Notes under the pieces: model-generated
The model's database searches: none
The model's input: the letters and a program-made list of their open reading frames with translations, nothing else
Told to the model about the DNA's origin: nothing
Part shown: piece by piece, positions 23,651 through 35,722 of the stretch
Layout: each line of letters begins with the position of its first letter
Numbering within the stretch: position 1 is the stretch's first letter
Assembly (NCBI GenBank): GCA_021442155.1
Contig: CM038223.1
Location: 32,090,983-32,154,982, forward strand
DNA from: Cymbidium sinense
Taxonomy: Eukaryota; Streptophyta; Magnoliopsida; Asparagales; Orchidaceae
DNA: 64,000 nucleotides
Direction: 5' to 3'
Position numbers and translations under genes: made by a program

Positions 23651-24516
23651 TTGGAATGAAGGAATTTGGCTAAAGTCCATGGAGTTGGGCCATCTGGCTT
23701 AGGTTTGGATTTTGATTTTATTTGATTTAGTTTTGATGATTTAAATGTATATTTCATTTATATTTGTGAATATGATTGAAGATATGATTGGTTCATGAGA
23801 AAATAAATTAAATTTGAATTGATTTGGATTAAGATTTGGCTAAGCTCATGGGATTGATTCATATGGCTTAGGAAGGGTTTTGATTTAATTTGATTTAGTT
23901 TAATTTAGTTTTGATCATTTGAATATAGATTTGATTTATATTTGGGAAGATAATTGATGGAATAATTGATCCATGAGAGGATCAATTGAGTTTGATTTGA
24001 TTTCAATGGGATTTTTGCTAAGCTCATGAAAGTGGATCACATGGCTTAGATAAGATTTGGTATGATTGTAGATTTTGGCAAATTGGATTTGGAATTAAGT
24101 TTAATTGTAAGCTTGATTGATTGATTGAAGAGTTGAATTGACATTTGAGAAAATCACTTGAGTTTGGATAGATTTGGGTTTGGCTAAGGCTAAGTCCATA
24201 AGATAAAATCATAAGGCTTATGTTGATTTTGAATTTGGATTTGATCACAAGCTTCAATCATTTAGCTTGGAATTTGGATTTGGATTTGGATTTGGTATTT
24301 GAATTGAATTTGAGGTTTTATTATGGCTTAAGAAAGTGAACATGGATTGGGTTTAGACTATAGGTTAGGTGGATCTCCCTAAGTCCTACGGCATAGCCTA
24401 ATCACGTGGTTAACTCTTCTAGGTCTCTAAGCTTAGGTTAAGTGTTCACCTAATTGCTAGAAGTGTCTTATGTCTAAGAAAGTCTTAGTGTCTAGAACAG
24501 TGAGGTTAATAGTGTC

Positions 24517-27500
24517 GTTGTTAAACTAGGGAAGTGAGGTAATCAAATGATCACCTTGGGGCTAACTAAAGCCTCGTATTCCTAGGATGTCTAGGCTATA
24601 TACACATTCTTGTTCAAACTCATGTAAATCCATATATGAATTATAAGGAAGAGAGCTTTATTTAATATGCTTAAGCTATAAACACATGCAAATCCTATGT
24701 ATATTCATAAATATCAGCACTCTAAGTATTATAATTTATTCATAAGCTTTAGAAAATAGTTATGAATTTATTAGTGATAATATGCACACATATATTTAAT
24801 TAAGCCAACACATGCAAGCTTATATAAAAGAAATTCATTTGATTTATTTAAGTTTGAAAGTATGAATGTATGAAATCAGATGACATACAACATTTAATGT
24901 GCTTGGAAAGGAACAACTGGATATAAACACATGGTTCATTCAATTAAACTAATTCCTAAGGACAATCACATTAAATAACTCATTTAAAGAAAACCAAAGT
25001 TCCTTTATTAATTTTGATTTTTTAGATTAAACTTAAAGAGAAAGAGAGCTCATCATTTACTGCTACAAACCGCATTCCCACATTAGTGATTTGATTTGGT
25101 ATAAAAAAAGAAATTAGGTTGATTTTATGAATTAGTTAGGTTGTGGTATGCAATAATTAACCCTTTCCTATGTTACCTTAATATAATTATCTGGATAATT
25201 ATGAGCCAACATGATGTGCACATGAATTAAAAATTAAATTAGCAGTGGTCCTAAGAAAAAAAAAAGGATCTAATGCAATTGGCTCACAATTAATGGTTAA
25301 TTAAACTAAGAAACTTAATAAAGTACTCTTATTGTTTCCCCACACATATGGGTTAACCATAATTTCCTTAAATAGCTTTAGGTTATTAAACACCTAAAGA
25401 TCTACCCATGAATTAATTAATTAAGACCTTATGTAATTATGATTTGATTTTGATTAATTAATCTATTAATTAATTAATTAAACCTTTAATTAATTTCAAA
25501 TTAATTGATTTCCCATTTCAATGAGATGGACTTAGGAGAGAGATTGGGAAAGAGGTCCCTATCTCACTTCCCTTACCCACTCACTGTTCAACAATGATTA
25601 ACATGATTAATCAATTCATTTATTTACTAATTAAGGGTTAATTAATCACTTAATTAATTAAGAGAGTAATTAAGTCTTAAATGAGCAATTTCTTTAATTA
25701 CCCAAGCAACAAACCTTAAGAAAATTATGAGAGACAGAGGTTATCCCATAAAATAATCTCAAAAAATTTAGAATTAATTACTTGATTAATTAAAAAGTAA
25801 TTAAGCTAATTATATTTTTAATTAAACTTAAATTAATCCTTAATTAATATTTAAAATCAATTAATATTAATCTTAAATGATTCTCCTCTAAAATACCTTT
25901 AAAATGAGTATTTATTTACATTTTTTTATTTTTCTATGATTTATTATGAATTATGGAAGTTTCAGGCACAAAAATCAATTAATTAACCATAATTAAGCCT
26001 AATCTCATTGGCGCCATGCGGACCACTGACATGGCGCACTTTACATGTGGCATTGTGAGATTGGTCACTTAAACAAGTCCGACTAAAGCAGGCACGGCTG
26101 GTGGTGGACACGCTTTCATCTCCATCGTCTGATCTCAGATCGGACGGCGTAGATCGAACCTACAGTTCCTTAAGGGATTAAATTGAGATTTAACTAGCAA
26201 ATAATCATGACCATCTATTTTGATCACACAGAATGGACGGTGCATGATTGATCATCCCCTGGGCGATGAGAGACCGAGGCCATCTGCCATTCTTCGCTCA
26301 ATCCGAAGTCACCCGAGCTCAGAATGACTCCAAATGGATCCCACATCTTCAAACGAAGGATTCGAAGGGATCCAATGGTCAAGATCACATGGCAAGCAAG
26401 TTTCCTTCAAAAAGTTCCAACCAATTTTCACCGAAAGCTCAGTTTCATGGAATTACCTTATCAGAGCTCAAGATCGACGGTGAATCTAATTGAGGAAGCT
26501 TCGTCTAGTTGAGACAAAGCCTTGTTGAGCAGCAATTGGATCAATTCCTTATCGTTCACTCGGAAGGCCATGAACTGATGATTTGGAGGTCAGTGTTGAT
26601 CGAAGTCACATGTCTTGTGGTTTGAGGGCTCGGGAGGTGATTCATTCTTGCTCTGTGAGGTGTGGGGCAAGTGTGTGTGAAGTTAATTTGGGTTTAGTGA
26701 AGAGATGGGGAAGTTGAACTGAGTGAGGTGTTACCCTATTTTAGCTTGAAGGAAACTGATAATTGGGGAGTTCGGGAAGCTTGAAAATGGCTATAGGGAG
26801 TTCGTCTCTAACTGCTAGGGCTATTTGAGGGTCGAATGCCTTGATTTGGTTCGAATTAGAGGGGGTATACCACCTCCTCCCTTAGATCGAATGGTGCTAA
26901 TTTGTTTGGCTTCTAATGGTCATCTGGCCACCGGTGGTGGCTGTGGGTGGCAAGGAATCATCATATATGGCTCGATTTGAGTGGTCAAGGACAAATGCAT
27001 GGCTATCAAGGTGAGATGGGGGTTATCCTTGGGTTTTAAATGTGCCAATGGGGGAGGCGAGGTGAGTTCACCTCCCCATGGGTCATGGTCGACCCAACCA
27101 CCCCTTGGGTCAGGTTGGGTAGTGTCCTAGGTGTCTAGGTGGACCAATGGGAGAGTGTCAAGTAGCCAAGGAATGGAAATGATCACTTACAAGGGTGATT
27201 TATCTCATGTGGTACCCTTGACCCAAGGGTGAAATAGTCATTTTGCATTAGATTTGATTTGGACAAATTTGAAATGATTCAAAAGTGGCTCATCCCAATT
27301 TTCAAGTGATTTGGAGTTGATTTGATTAGGTTTGGCTCAATTTGGCTTAAATGGGTCAAATTGGGCTAGGTTGGGTCAAGTTGACCAATTGGTCAAATTT
27401 GGTCAAACTAAGAGTTGGGTCAAGTTCATATGATCATTTGGGATGTTTTGGTTCAATTGGTTTGGCTTAGTTTGGCTTAGATTTGATTTTAGTTCATTTG

Positions 27501-28914
27501 AGTTCATTTGGGTCAAATGGGTTGAGTTAACCAATTTGACCAAATTGGTCAAATTGTCTTGGGTTAGGTATTGGTTTGGGCTTAGTTGACCAATTGAAGA
27601 TGATTTCAGGCTTTGGTTTCAATTAATTTGGATTTGCTTTTGATTTAGGTCAATTTGACCCTTTAGGTCAATTTGGGCTATGTGGGTCAAATAGGTTTAA
27701 TTGATCAAATTAGGCCCAATTGGTGCTTTGTTCAAGTTCAATAATTAATTTGAAATGAATTTGAGCCATTGGTTGCAATCAATTTAGTTTATATTTTTAT
27801 TTGACCCAATTTGGCCTTTTAGGTCAATTTGGGTCAACTTGGGTCAAGAGGGCCAATTGGGCTTGGTTTGGCTCAACTGAAGGTCAAGTCATGTTCAAAT
27901 ATTGATTTTGAGTTGGTATGAATCATTGGTTTCAATTGATTTGGTTTAGGTTGCAATTTGGCTAGTTTGGCTTTATAGGGTTTAAGAGGGTTGACTTGGT
28001 CAAAGGACTAAGTTGACTTGGTTTGACCCAATTTGTGACAATTTATCAACCTAGGGTGATCAACAATCTTGATAGCAAGTTTAGATTGGCTTGGTTCAAT
28101 CCAATTTGGATTGGATTGAATTTTGGCTCAAATGGGTTCTTTAGTTCCCTTTGGGTCAACTGAATCTAAGTGGGTCAACTGGCATGATTTTGGGTTGAAT
28201 TGGATTTAGTTGAGTTTATGTATGGGTTTAGGATTGATATATAAATTCAATTGCAATTGATTTAGGTTTGGATGAGTTTTGGTTCATTTAGATATTTCAA
28301 GTCCAAATGGCTAAGTTGAATTTGACTTGGGTTGATTTTGGTTTGGCTTAATGTTTGTGGATTTCATTTATATTTATGAACATGATTGAAGGTATGATTG
28401 ATTCATGAGAAAATTAATTGAATTTGGAGTTTGGAGTGAAGGAATTTGGCTACCTCCATGGAGTTGGATCATGTGGCTTAGCAAGGCTTTGATTTAGTTT
28501 TATTTAGTTTTGATGATTTAAATGTATATTTGATTTATATTTGTGGAGATGATTGAAGATATGACTAATTTATGAGAAAATCAATTGAGTTTGAGTTTGA
28601 TTTGAATGGAGATTTGGCTAAGTTCATGAAATTAGATCACATGGCTTAGATTTAGATTTGGATTTGATATGAATTGAATTTGGTTTAAGTTTAAGAAGGT
28701 GAACATAGGTTGGGTTTGAGTCATGGGACAGATAGATCAACCTAATCCCTAATGCATAACCTATCCTATGGTTAACCCTTCTAAGTCTCTAGGCTTAGGT
28801 TAAGTGTTCACCTAATTTCTAGAAGTGTCTAATGACTAAGGAAGTCTTAATATCTAGAAGACTCCTAAATCTAAAATGGAAGATTAAGAACTCACTCCAA
28901 AAGTGAGGTGAGCA
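24517..28914 (+). mobile_element. E1, 3' remainder
   Basis: The M motif cut at 16534 resumes at 24512, and the rest of E1 follows. It runs parallel to 19731-24500 of E2 with similar length (4.4 kb against 4.8 kb). The GC-richer zone at 26020-26500 has the hairpin CGTCTGATC-TCA-GATCGGACG (26126-26146). The TTGACC-dense zone is at 27330-28060, with a palindrome TTGACCAATTGGTCAA at 27381-27396. The final 40 bases retain the ACTCACTCCAAAAGTGAGG end that E2 partly lost. Confidence 0.75.
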
Positions 28915-29235
28915 GTTGTCAAAAGTAAAAAATCAAAATGAGCACACAAACAACTTAAGAGTTGTATCCGAAATTCAAAGTTTCAACTTAAAGATGAATC
29001 CATTGAAATGTGATTTTGGTGTGACTTCCGAAAAATTTCTAGGCTTTATTGTGTACCATATAGGGATTAAAATTGATCCCTCTAAAATAAAAATAACAAT
29101 AGAAATGCCAGTGCCTAAGACTTTAAAGCAACTACACTTAATCCAAAGCAAATTGGCATATATTAGAAGAGTTATTTCTAATCTTTTGGGTAGAAATCAA
29201 CCTTTTTGCCAGACTAATGAAAAAAGATGCACCTT
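28915..29235 (+). pseudogene. Gypsy A reverse transcriptase relic, part after YVDD
   Basis: Directly after E1 and its duplication, the frame reads KVKNQNEHTNNLRVVSEIQSF, LKMNPLKCDFGVTSEKFLGFIV, GIKIDPSKIKITIEM and the LKQLHLIQSKLAYIRRVISNL helix. These are the RT palm/thumb blocks expected after YVDDLVVKS (NPxKCxFGVxSGKFLGFxVxxRGIExxPxKIxAI...). This open frame of about 110 codons is the best preserved part of the RT. Together with 12529-13330 it forms one RT gene split by a 15.6-kb nested insertion. Confidence 0.9.
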
Positions 29236-30240
29236 TTATATTGGATGATACTTATCAAGAAGCATTTGATAACATAAAAATATATCTATTGCATCCCTCA
29301 ATTATGACAGCACCAATAATGGTAAATCCATTGATATTGTATACGTCAGGCTTAGAAGAATCATTGGGAGGTCTATTAGCTCAAAATAATGAATAAGGGA
29401 AGGAAAATGTTGTATACTATATAAGTTGATATTTTATAGGAGCTAAAATAAAATATTCTCATATTGAGAAGCAATGTCTAGTATTAATGGTTGCTACTTA
29501 GAAACTCTAACACTATATATTATCACATAAGATAACTTTGATATCTAAAATCAACCCTCTTAAATTCTTAATGACTAGACCTACCCTTAGTGGTCAATTA
29601 GTTAAATGAGCAATTTTATTACTTCAATTTGATATAACATATGTCCCACAAAAAGCTATAAAAGAACAAGCTCTGCCTGACTTTCTAGCCGCTCATCCCT
29701 TACCAGAAAACTCTCCAATCAACAATGAATTTCCTGATGAAAACAAATCTTTGAAGTAAAAGAAGCTCAATAACTATCAGACTGGAAACTCTACTTTGAT
29801 GGAGCTTCATCAATAAAGCTAGCTAAGCTACTTAATTTACCTACAATACATGTCAGTATCGACTTAATAAATTTAACACCATAAAGAGGTATTCTTCGAT
29901 ATTCATACAGCCTACCAAAACCTCAAACCAATAATGAGGTCAAATATGAAGAATTAACTATAGGTCTAGAGCTAGCAATTCAAATGAAAATTCATAAGCT
30001 TCATATTTACAAAGATTCTCAATTCATAACTTGACAAATAATCAGGACTTTAAAGATAAACAAGCATGAATTGGCACTTTATCATAAGCATGTCCTAGAT
30101 CTTCCAAAATAAATCCCTAAAGTGATAATTACAAGGGTGCCACATCGAGGCAATGGTAAAGCCAATGCATTAGCTAAATTAGCAAAAGAAATGATAGACC
30201 CTCAAGGAGAGCTAATCACAATACTAGTCTAAAATAGAAT
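29236..30240 (+). pseudogene. Gypsy A RNase H relic
   Basis: Frames shift, but the order is clear. First comes the tether segment DDTYQEAFDNIKIYLLHP, APIMVNPLILYTSGLEESLGGLLAQ near 29245-29395. Next are a YSHIEKQCLVLMVAT block near 29458-29500, INPLKFLMTRPTLSGQL near 29550-29600, and the QFDITYVPQKAIKEQALPDFLAAHPL linker near 29625-29710. The RNase H fold itself follows, with the DGASSIK-like strand near 29795 and a decayed NEVKYEELTIGLELAI helix (NEAEYEALIxGLEIAL) near 29930-29985. Stops are frequent. Confidence 0.8.
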
Positions 30241-30626
30241 AACCTGGGCACCAACCCTTCTACAAGTCTTTTAAAGTTAAAGAAATTAAAGAGATATCAA
30301 CAATAATAGAGGAAGATGATTGACAAGAATCATTCCTAACTTACCTTAAGGGCGGCGGATTACCAAAAGACAAATCAAAGGCTCATCAAATTTCACAAAA
30401 AGCTCAAAAAAATGCCCTTGTGAATGATATGTTATATCGATGCTCATTTGACCAAATATGGTAATGATGTTTAGGACCAGATGAAGCAAAAAATGGTGAT
30501 GGCTAAAGTCCATACAAGATTGTGTAGTGCAGACCAATCTGATCCTAAAATAAAAATTAAAATAAAATGAATGGGATATTATTGGCCCAATATGATTCAA
30601 GACTGCATTGAACATGCAAAAGATGT
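30241..30626 (+). pseudogene. Gypsy A integrase relic, zinc-finger part
   Basis: The stretch carries the integrase N-terminal region. It includes EESFLTYLKGGGLPKDKSKAHQ near 30325-30390, KNALVNDMLYRCSFDQ near 30410-30450 (usual FxxxxGxLYRRSFxG), and GPDEAK near 30475-30490. The MIQDCIEHAKRC block ends at 30626, where E3 enters. The first cysteine pair of the HHCC finger is completed by CHQCQ on the far side at 37041. The 89-codon minus-strand frame 30615-30346 is a shadow of this gene. Confidence 0.8.
30622..30626 (+). other. Target-site duplication of E3, left copy
   Basis: GATGT here against TATGT at 37041-37045 (one mismatch). Removing E3 and one copy gives the codons for K-R-C-H-Q-C-Q, the expected zinc-finger spelling. 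Confidence 0.75.
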
Positions 30627-33600
30627 TGTGGGAAAAATTTGTGATAGCACGTAGAATTTAGAAATTTCTAATTTGAGTTATCAAATGCATCATTAAAGAG
30701 TAAACATATTATCTCAAAAGATAAATACATTATCCTATAATGGATTTGATCATTTAATAAAAGATTCAAAAGGCTAATGGGTCTTTAATGTACCAGAGAT
30801 TATTCCCCTGAACTACAAAAGAAAGTAGAGCAAAGTTTATGTTAAACTGAGTTCATGGTTCCCTATAAGGTCAAACCATTATAGTTAATTACATCTTCGG
30901 AATGGAGGACCTCTTCTTAAAAAACTCTCGATTAAAGAAATAGGCTATTGTTTCTATGGATTTCTAAGCTGATATTCAAAGGAAAATGATTTTCAAAAGA
31001 GAATGATTCAAAGTTGGAATTCTTTTGGAAAGCAATTAGGATAAAGTAAGAAATGCCCCTAAATACTTAGATATCTAGTAGATATTTCAACTATCCTATC
31101 ATTGGGCTTTAAATTTTGGAATTTAATTTAATTTAATTTTGAGTTAGATTTTTATTAGAAATTTAGGACTCATATTATATCAGCACAATACTAGAAATGC
31201 CTAGGATTGAAGACTTACTCCACTAGGATGCTTCAGTTCTAAGTCTATTACTACTTCTAACAAAGTCAGATTCGACCTAGTTTCACTTTTGATAATTATT
31301 GGCTCTTTCTCTAATTTGACAAAGAAAACCTATCCCTAACTCTTCTGGACTTTTAACCTGCCTGAAAGGGCTACCACCTAACACTGCCTAAGTGAATTTT
31401 AAATCCATGATGTCAAGTCTCATGTATGCAAGATGGCTAGGTTGTTACATTTTAGAAAATAATCTGAAAACCTAAACTCACTCGCTAATCTCTAAGATTA
31501 TGTTTGGGTATGACATGATCCTAACTAATTTAACATACTTCATATTTTAAATATTTTTGACTCACAATTCATTTAAGGCTTTCAGGTATGCATTTTATGC
31601 CTAAATGGCGTGCAATTAAAAGTAGTCATGGGCCAAATCAATATGAGAAGGTGGTCATCCTCAGAAGTCAGATGCCTCTTATGTGTAATGGGTGAATCGA
31701 CTAATTCATAGATTTAGAAAAATATGCTAGCATGATTCACTAAAGCTAAGTGTTTCTAGTTGCTTTTAAGTTATTCCTAAGATTTTAATTAATGTGAAGT
31801 TTTGAATTTCTTTATTATTTTGTTTAAGTTATTTAAACTTAGGTTGGGTAGAAATTTTAGTTCTTCTAAGAGCCTAACATCTAGGCATTCATCATAGAAA
31901 GCATAAAAAGAAACCTAGAAAAATAGATTAATTCTATTACACAACCAAAGTAAATCAAACTAAATTTAAATTAAAGAATAGGCCATTGTGGCCGGGTACC
32001 ATTGTACATCCATGAAGAAAGAGAAAATGGGCAGCTGAGCTCTTGCACTGCCTAGAATTAAAACTCTAGATCTATAAGGATCTTCTCTCCAGGATCATCT
32101 CCTTCTTGAGAGACCTCCATTGGGCTTTACAAGGGACTTCTACACCCACTATTAGTAGGGTCAACTCTTGATATTCCTAGATTCCATAGATCCTAACCTA
32201 ATTTTATGCATAAATTACATTTAAAACTTCAAAATTAAATCATAAGCTCTACAAAATAAATGTCAAGAAATGCAAATAGTACATCGACAATTATATTTGC
32301 AAACATACAGGCTTAGTAGTAGCTGCCTGCCAAGCCCACCTATCCTATTGGGCTATGCTTTGGAATTTAAGCATACTTGCAAGAAAATTGCATTTATAAT
32401 AATTTATTATGGTAGTCCCTTTTAGCACAACTCCCTGTAGAAGACAGCATTAGTTCTAAAAAATAAATCTTACCATCCAAACTAATGGCAAATAATCTTA
32501 GCCATCCAGTCTAAAATAGTGCATCACAAAATAAGAAAAATATATCACACCACATCACAGAACATCACATGTCGACTTAACTTAAATCTAGGGTTGATGA
32601 CTTAACATTCTATTGTGTGAAGAAAATGGGCTTGTGTAGTAAGACTGTACTAGGTCTTTTTAAGTTTAATTTTTAATTTGGGTTACCAATATTTAATTTA
32701 ATTTAAATTTCATAATTTTTCTTCATAAGTATGTGTCATTATTATACTAGAGATTTGAGATATCAAGACCTCCTTTGGACCAGTATCCCTATGATCTCAG
32801 GTGTCCAGATTATATACCATATGTTGCTAATTATAAAAATTTTTATTTTTATACTTTTAACTTCTTTTTAGTTTTAAAATTTGTTTAATTTACCATGGGT
32901 AATTTCAGATTAAGTGGTTTAATGATTTTAAAGTTCATTTTCATTTTAGGTGCATTTTATGTTAAGATGAAATTAAGTTTTCAAGAGTGAAGAATAAAAT
33001 AGATTCCACTTTAGGTGGAACCCATTCAATTCAACATCATAAATCCTAATAGAATGAAGCCTTCACCTTAAGATGAAGGTTCATTCCAAATATCTAACTA
33101 AGATCCTAAGCATCTTAATTAACCTCCTTTAGATTTTGTTTGAGTTTAGTTCAATAAATGTTTTAATTGTATTCATTTTGAATCTTTTTTTCATTTATTC
33201 CTTTTATTTAATGTTTGATTAATCATATCTTGATTTTATTTATTTCGTTAAGATATGTTTCGTCAATCAAGTTTAATTAATGTTCCTTTATTATAATTTC
33301 ATTTGAATTGAATTTCACTTTTAAGTCTAATTCATTAATTACAGTTTGAGTTTTGTAATTTGAATTTGTTTAATTCATTTGGTTAGATTCATTTCATTTA
33401 TTTGATTTTTATTATTCATTTAACTTAGATAAATTAGGTTTATTTATTATATTAGTGTTTATGTTATTGTAATTTACTTTGATTTAATATTCATTTTGAT
33501 TTTCTTACATAATATGCTTGGTTTATTTAGATTTGCTATATTGCTCTTATTATGGCTTTTATTTTATATTTATGTTTTGTTCAATCCATGTTCATTGTAT

Positions 33601-35014
33601 ATTTGCTTTATGCCTATGTTATATTTAGTTATTTAGATTAATGTTTACATTTTAGTTTAATTTCATTACTTAGTTAATTCATTATATTTCAATTTCATGA
33701 TGCATTGATTTATATGTGTTCAATTTATTTGATTTTAATCACATTCATATACTCATTTCATTTCATTATAAAGTTTGGATTAATTTCATTGGCCTCAACT
33801 TATGATTTCATTTGTTGGTTTAGATTAGTTCATTATATGTTAAGAATTTAATTTCCTAAGTTTCAAATAATATAAATATAATTAACTTACTTAATATATG
33901 TGTTAATATCTTAGGATTATATTGTTCACTCAAGTTGAATGATTTGAGAGGATTTATATGTCAATCAAGTTCATATTTAGATCTAAAATTTATTGGCTAA
34001 CTTTAATCCTAATTGGTTAAAAGAGATTATTTAATTAAATTTCATTCCTTTAATCATTTCATTAAATTTTTTTAAATATATGATTATTTGATTTTATTAA
34101 CATCAAAGGGTTAGATAATTTCTTTTGAGTGGTCTAAAGTTAACTGAAATGTTCTAAGTCTATTTTTCAAAGTTTTATAATTTTTACAATTTTCTAATTT
34201 ATTATTTCATGTAAATTGACTAAGGGACTTGGAAATTCAGTAACATTCATTCCATTGGCCAATTTGCCTTGAAAGTTTTTGGAAAATGGGGTTATTTGCC
34301 AATTTTATTTTTCTAAAATTTTATCTTGATTAGATGTATAATTAGGATTTAATTAAGATTTTAATTATTTCACTAAAACCTAAATTAAGCTTAATTTAAA
34401 GAGAATCACAGATGGGTTTTATTTTTCCTAGATTTCTCTCTAGAAGATGCTTCCATAGAGAGCTTATTTAAAATTTTTAAAAATTTAGTTGGTTTAATAT
34501 AATTTTCCTAAATTCAGCTTGATTATTTGAATTAATTAATTTAATTAATCATTAAATTAGGTGGTTTTGTGTTTTATTAAGCTTCACAGAGTTTCAATAA
34601 TGTGTTTAAGTTCATTAGGGTTTGTTATGATGATTTAGGTTATTTCCATGATTTTTCATAATTTCTTTTAATTAATATTTATTTATTTTATTAAAATTAA
34701 GTTTTGGAATTGAAAATTCCTTATCTTTAAATTTATTTTGAAATAAATCATCAAAAAAATTTCTAAAGTGTATTTAACCTTAATTTCTTTTTCTCAAAGT
34801 TTCAAATTATTAAGATTAATGGATTAGGATTAATTTAGGTTTGATTATTTAAATTTAAAGCCAAATTAATCCAAAATTATCCCCACAAAAATTGGGGCTT
34901 TCCATAAATACCTTATTTGAATATTTTGACTTAATATTTGATTTATTATGATTTTTTAAAGTTTTTACCATTTTAGTTAATTTTAAATTTAGAAATTCTC
35001 AGATTTTGTATTTA

Positions 35015-35130
35015 ACCGCGTCGGCACCATGTGGTGCCACTTTACACGTGACACCGCGCGGGATCCACGTGGATCCCATGTTAAAATGAGGGTGGAATGT
35101 AGTTTATTTTGGGTCATCTGATCGAAGATC
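35015..35130 (+). promoter_or_regulatory. GC-rich promoter-like zone of E3 with G-boxes
   Basis: Within otherwise AT-rich DNA this zone has two CACGTG cores (35045-35050 and 35066-35071). The second sits inside the perfect 16-base palindrome GGATCCACGTGGATCC (35061-35076). CACGTG is the plant G-box/ABRE core. The equivalent zone of E5 also has a CACGTG (57744-57749). Its place resembles the upstream part of an LTR promoter; use as a promoter is inferred only. Confidence 0.45.
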
Positions 35131-35700
35131 AAATAATGTCTCTGATCATTCCATGATCTCTTATAGGAATTTAATCATATGGTTCACTAAATCTTGATCG
35201 TTCATTCCTAATGAATGGAATAGACGGTGGAGATTTCACCTCCCTCGGTAATGCCGAATGTTGAAAGCTGTCTACTAATTTGAGTCAAATTTTGACAATC
35301 TAACCATTGAAATCACTCGATTTTACTTCCAAAACCATAAAGTCCTCACATGGATTACATCTATATGGCTTGATCTCCCTTGAGATCAAGTTTCCTTCAC
35401 AAAGGACCAAAATTGAAAGTAAAGGAGGTCGAATTTAGTGTGTACCTCATCAACGGTGATCTTAGGTGATGGGATTGACTTGGTTAGCTTCAAAATGGTA
35501 CGACGAGCCTCTGGAAAGAAGCAATTGAGTTACCTCCTCTTATATCAGCCTATGGACCAAAGCACGGACAAATTCTAACAAACTTGGTCATTTTTTGGCT
35601 TGTCTTCATTGGCGTGGGGGTCGGGGAAAGTTGTGCTCAACTTCGTTTCACTCATGGAAGGTGATGGAATGCTCAATTTGGCATAAGATGATCTCTCGAT

Positions 35701-35722
35701 TTCTCTCTCTCTCTCTCTCTCC
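35701..35722. repeat. (TC)n microsatellite in E3
   Basis: About ten TC repeats. The equivalent sites of E1 and E2 lack it. Confidence 0.85.

Larger units (their letters stand above)
16535..24511 (+). mobile_element. E2: family G element nested in E1, complete
   Basis: This 7977-base copy begins TAAGGTGTTTATTATTAG and ends GTGAGGTTAATA. It is bounded by identical 5-base duplications GTGTC (16530-16534 and 24512-24516). Taking it out restores the third M motif of E1. It follows E1 block for block: GGGTACTTATGG and TATCACCC near the 5' end, the GGGTACCATCG...ACTTGAAAAGAG box near 17968-18000, and three M motifs near 19208, 19481 and 19731. Then come an AATTAATT-rich zone (20600-21080), a GC-richer zone with an inverted repeat (21230-21900), a TTGACC-dense zone (22560-23650), and the terminal TTAGGTTAAGTGTTCACC block near 24433. 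No transposon domain was found in any frame. Confidence 0.85.
13331..28914 (+). mobile_element. E1: family G element (giant solo-LTR-like), split by E2
   Basis: E1 comprises 13331-16534 and 24517-28914, about 7.6 kb without E2. It begins TATGGTATTTATT (consensus TGTGG...) and ends ...AGTGAGGTGAGCA, with a 5-bp target duplication. It carries no coding domain. Its parts in order are a 5' zone with the GGTATCACCC-like and AATTACATC blocks, a GGTACC...ACTTGAAAAGAG box near 14750-14810, and a tandem ~100-bp M motif near 15999 and 16281. Then come AATTAATT-rich DNA, a GC-richer zone at 26020-26500, a TTGACC-dense zone at 27330-28060 and the 3' end. The TG/CA-like ends, 5-bp duplication and lack of genes suggest a solo LTR. 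Internal tandem structure and size are unusual. Confidence 0.7.

Noticed and set aside
30346..30615. 89-codon minus-strand frame
   Set aside because: Shadow of the integrase zinc-finger relic on the plus strand.
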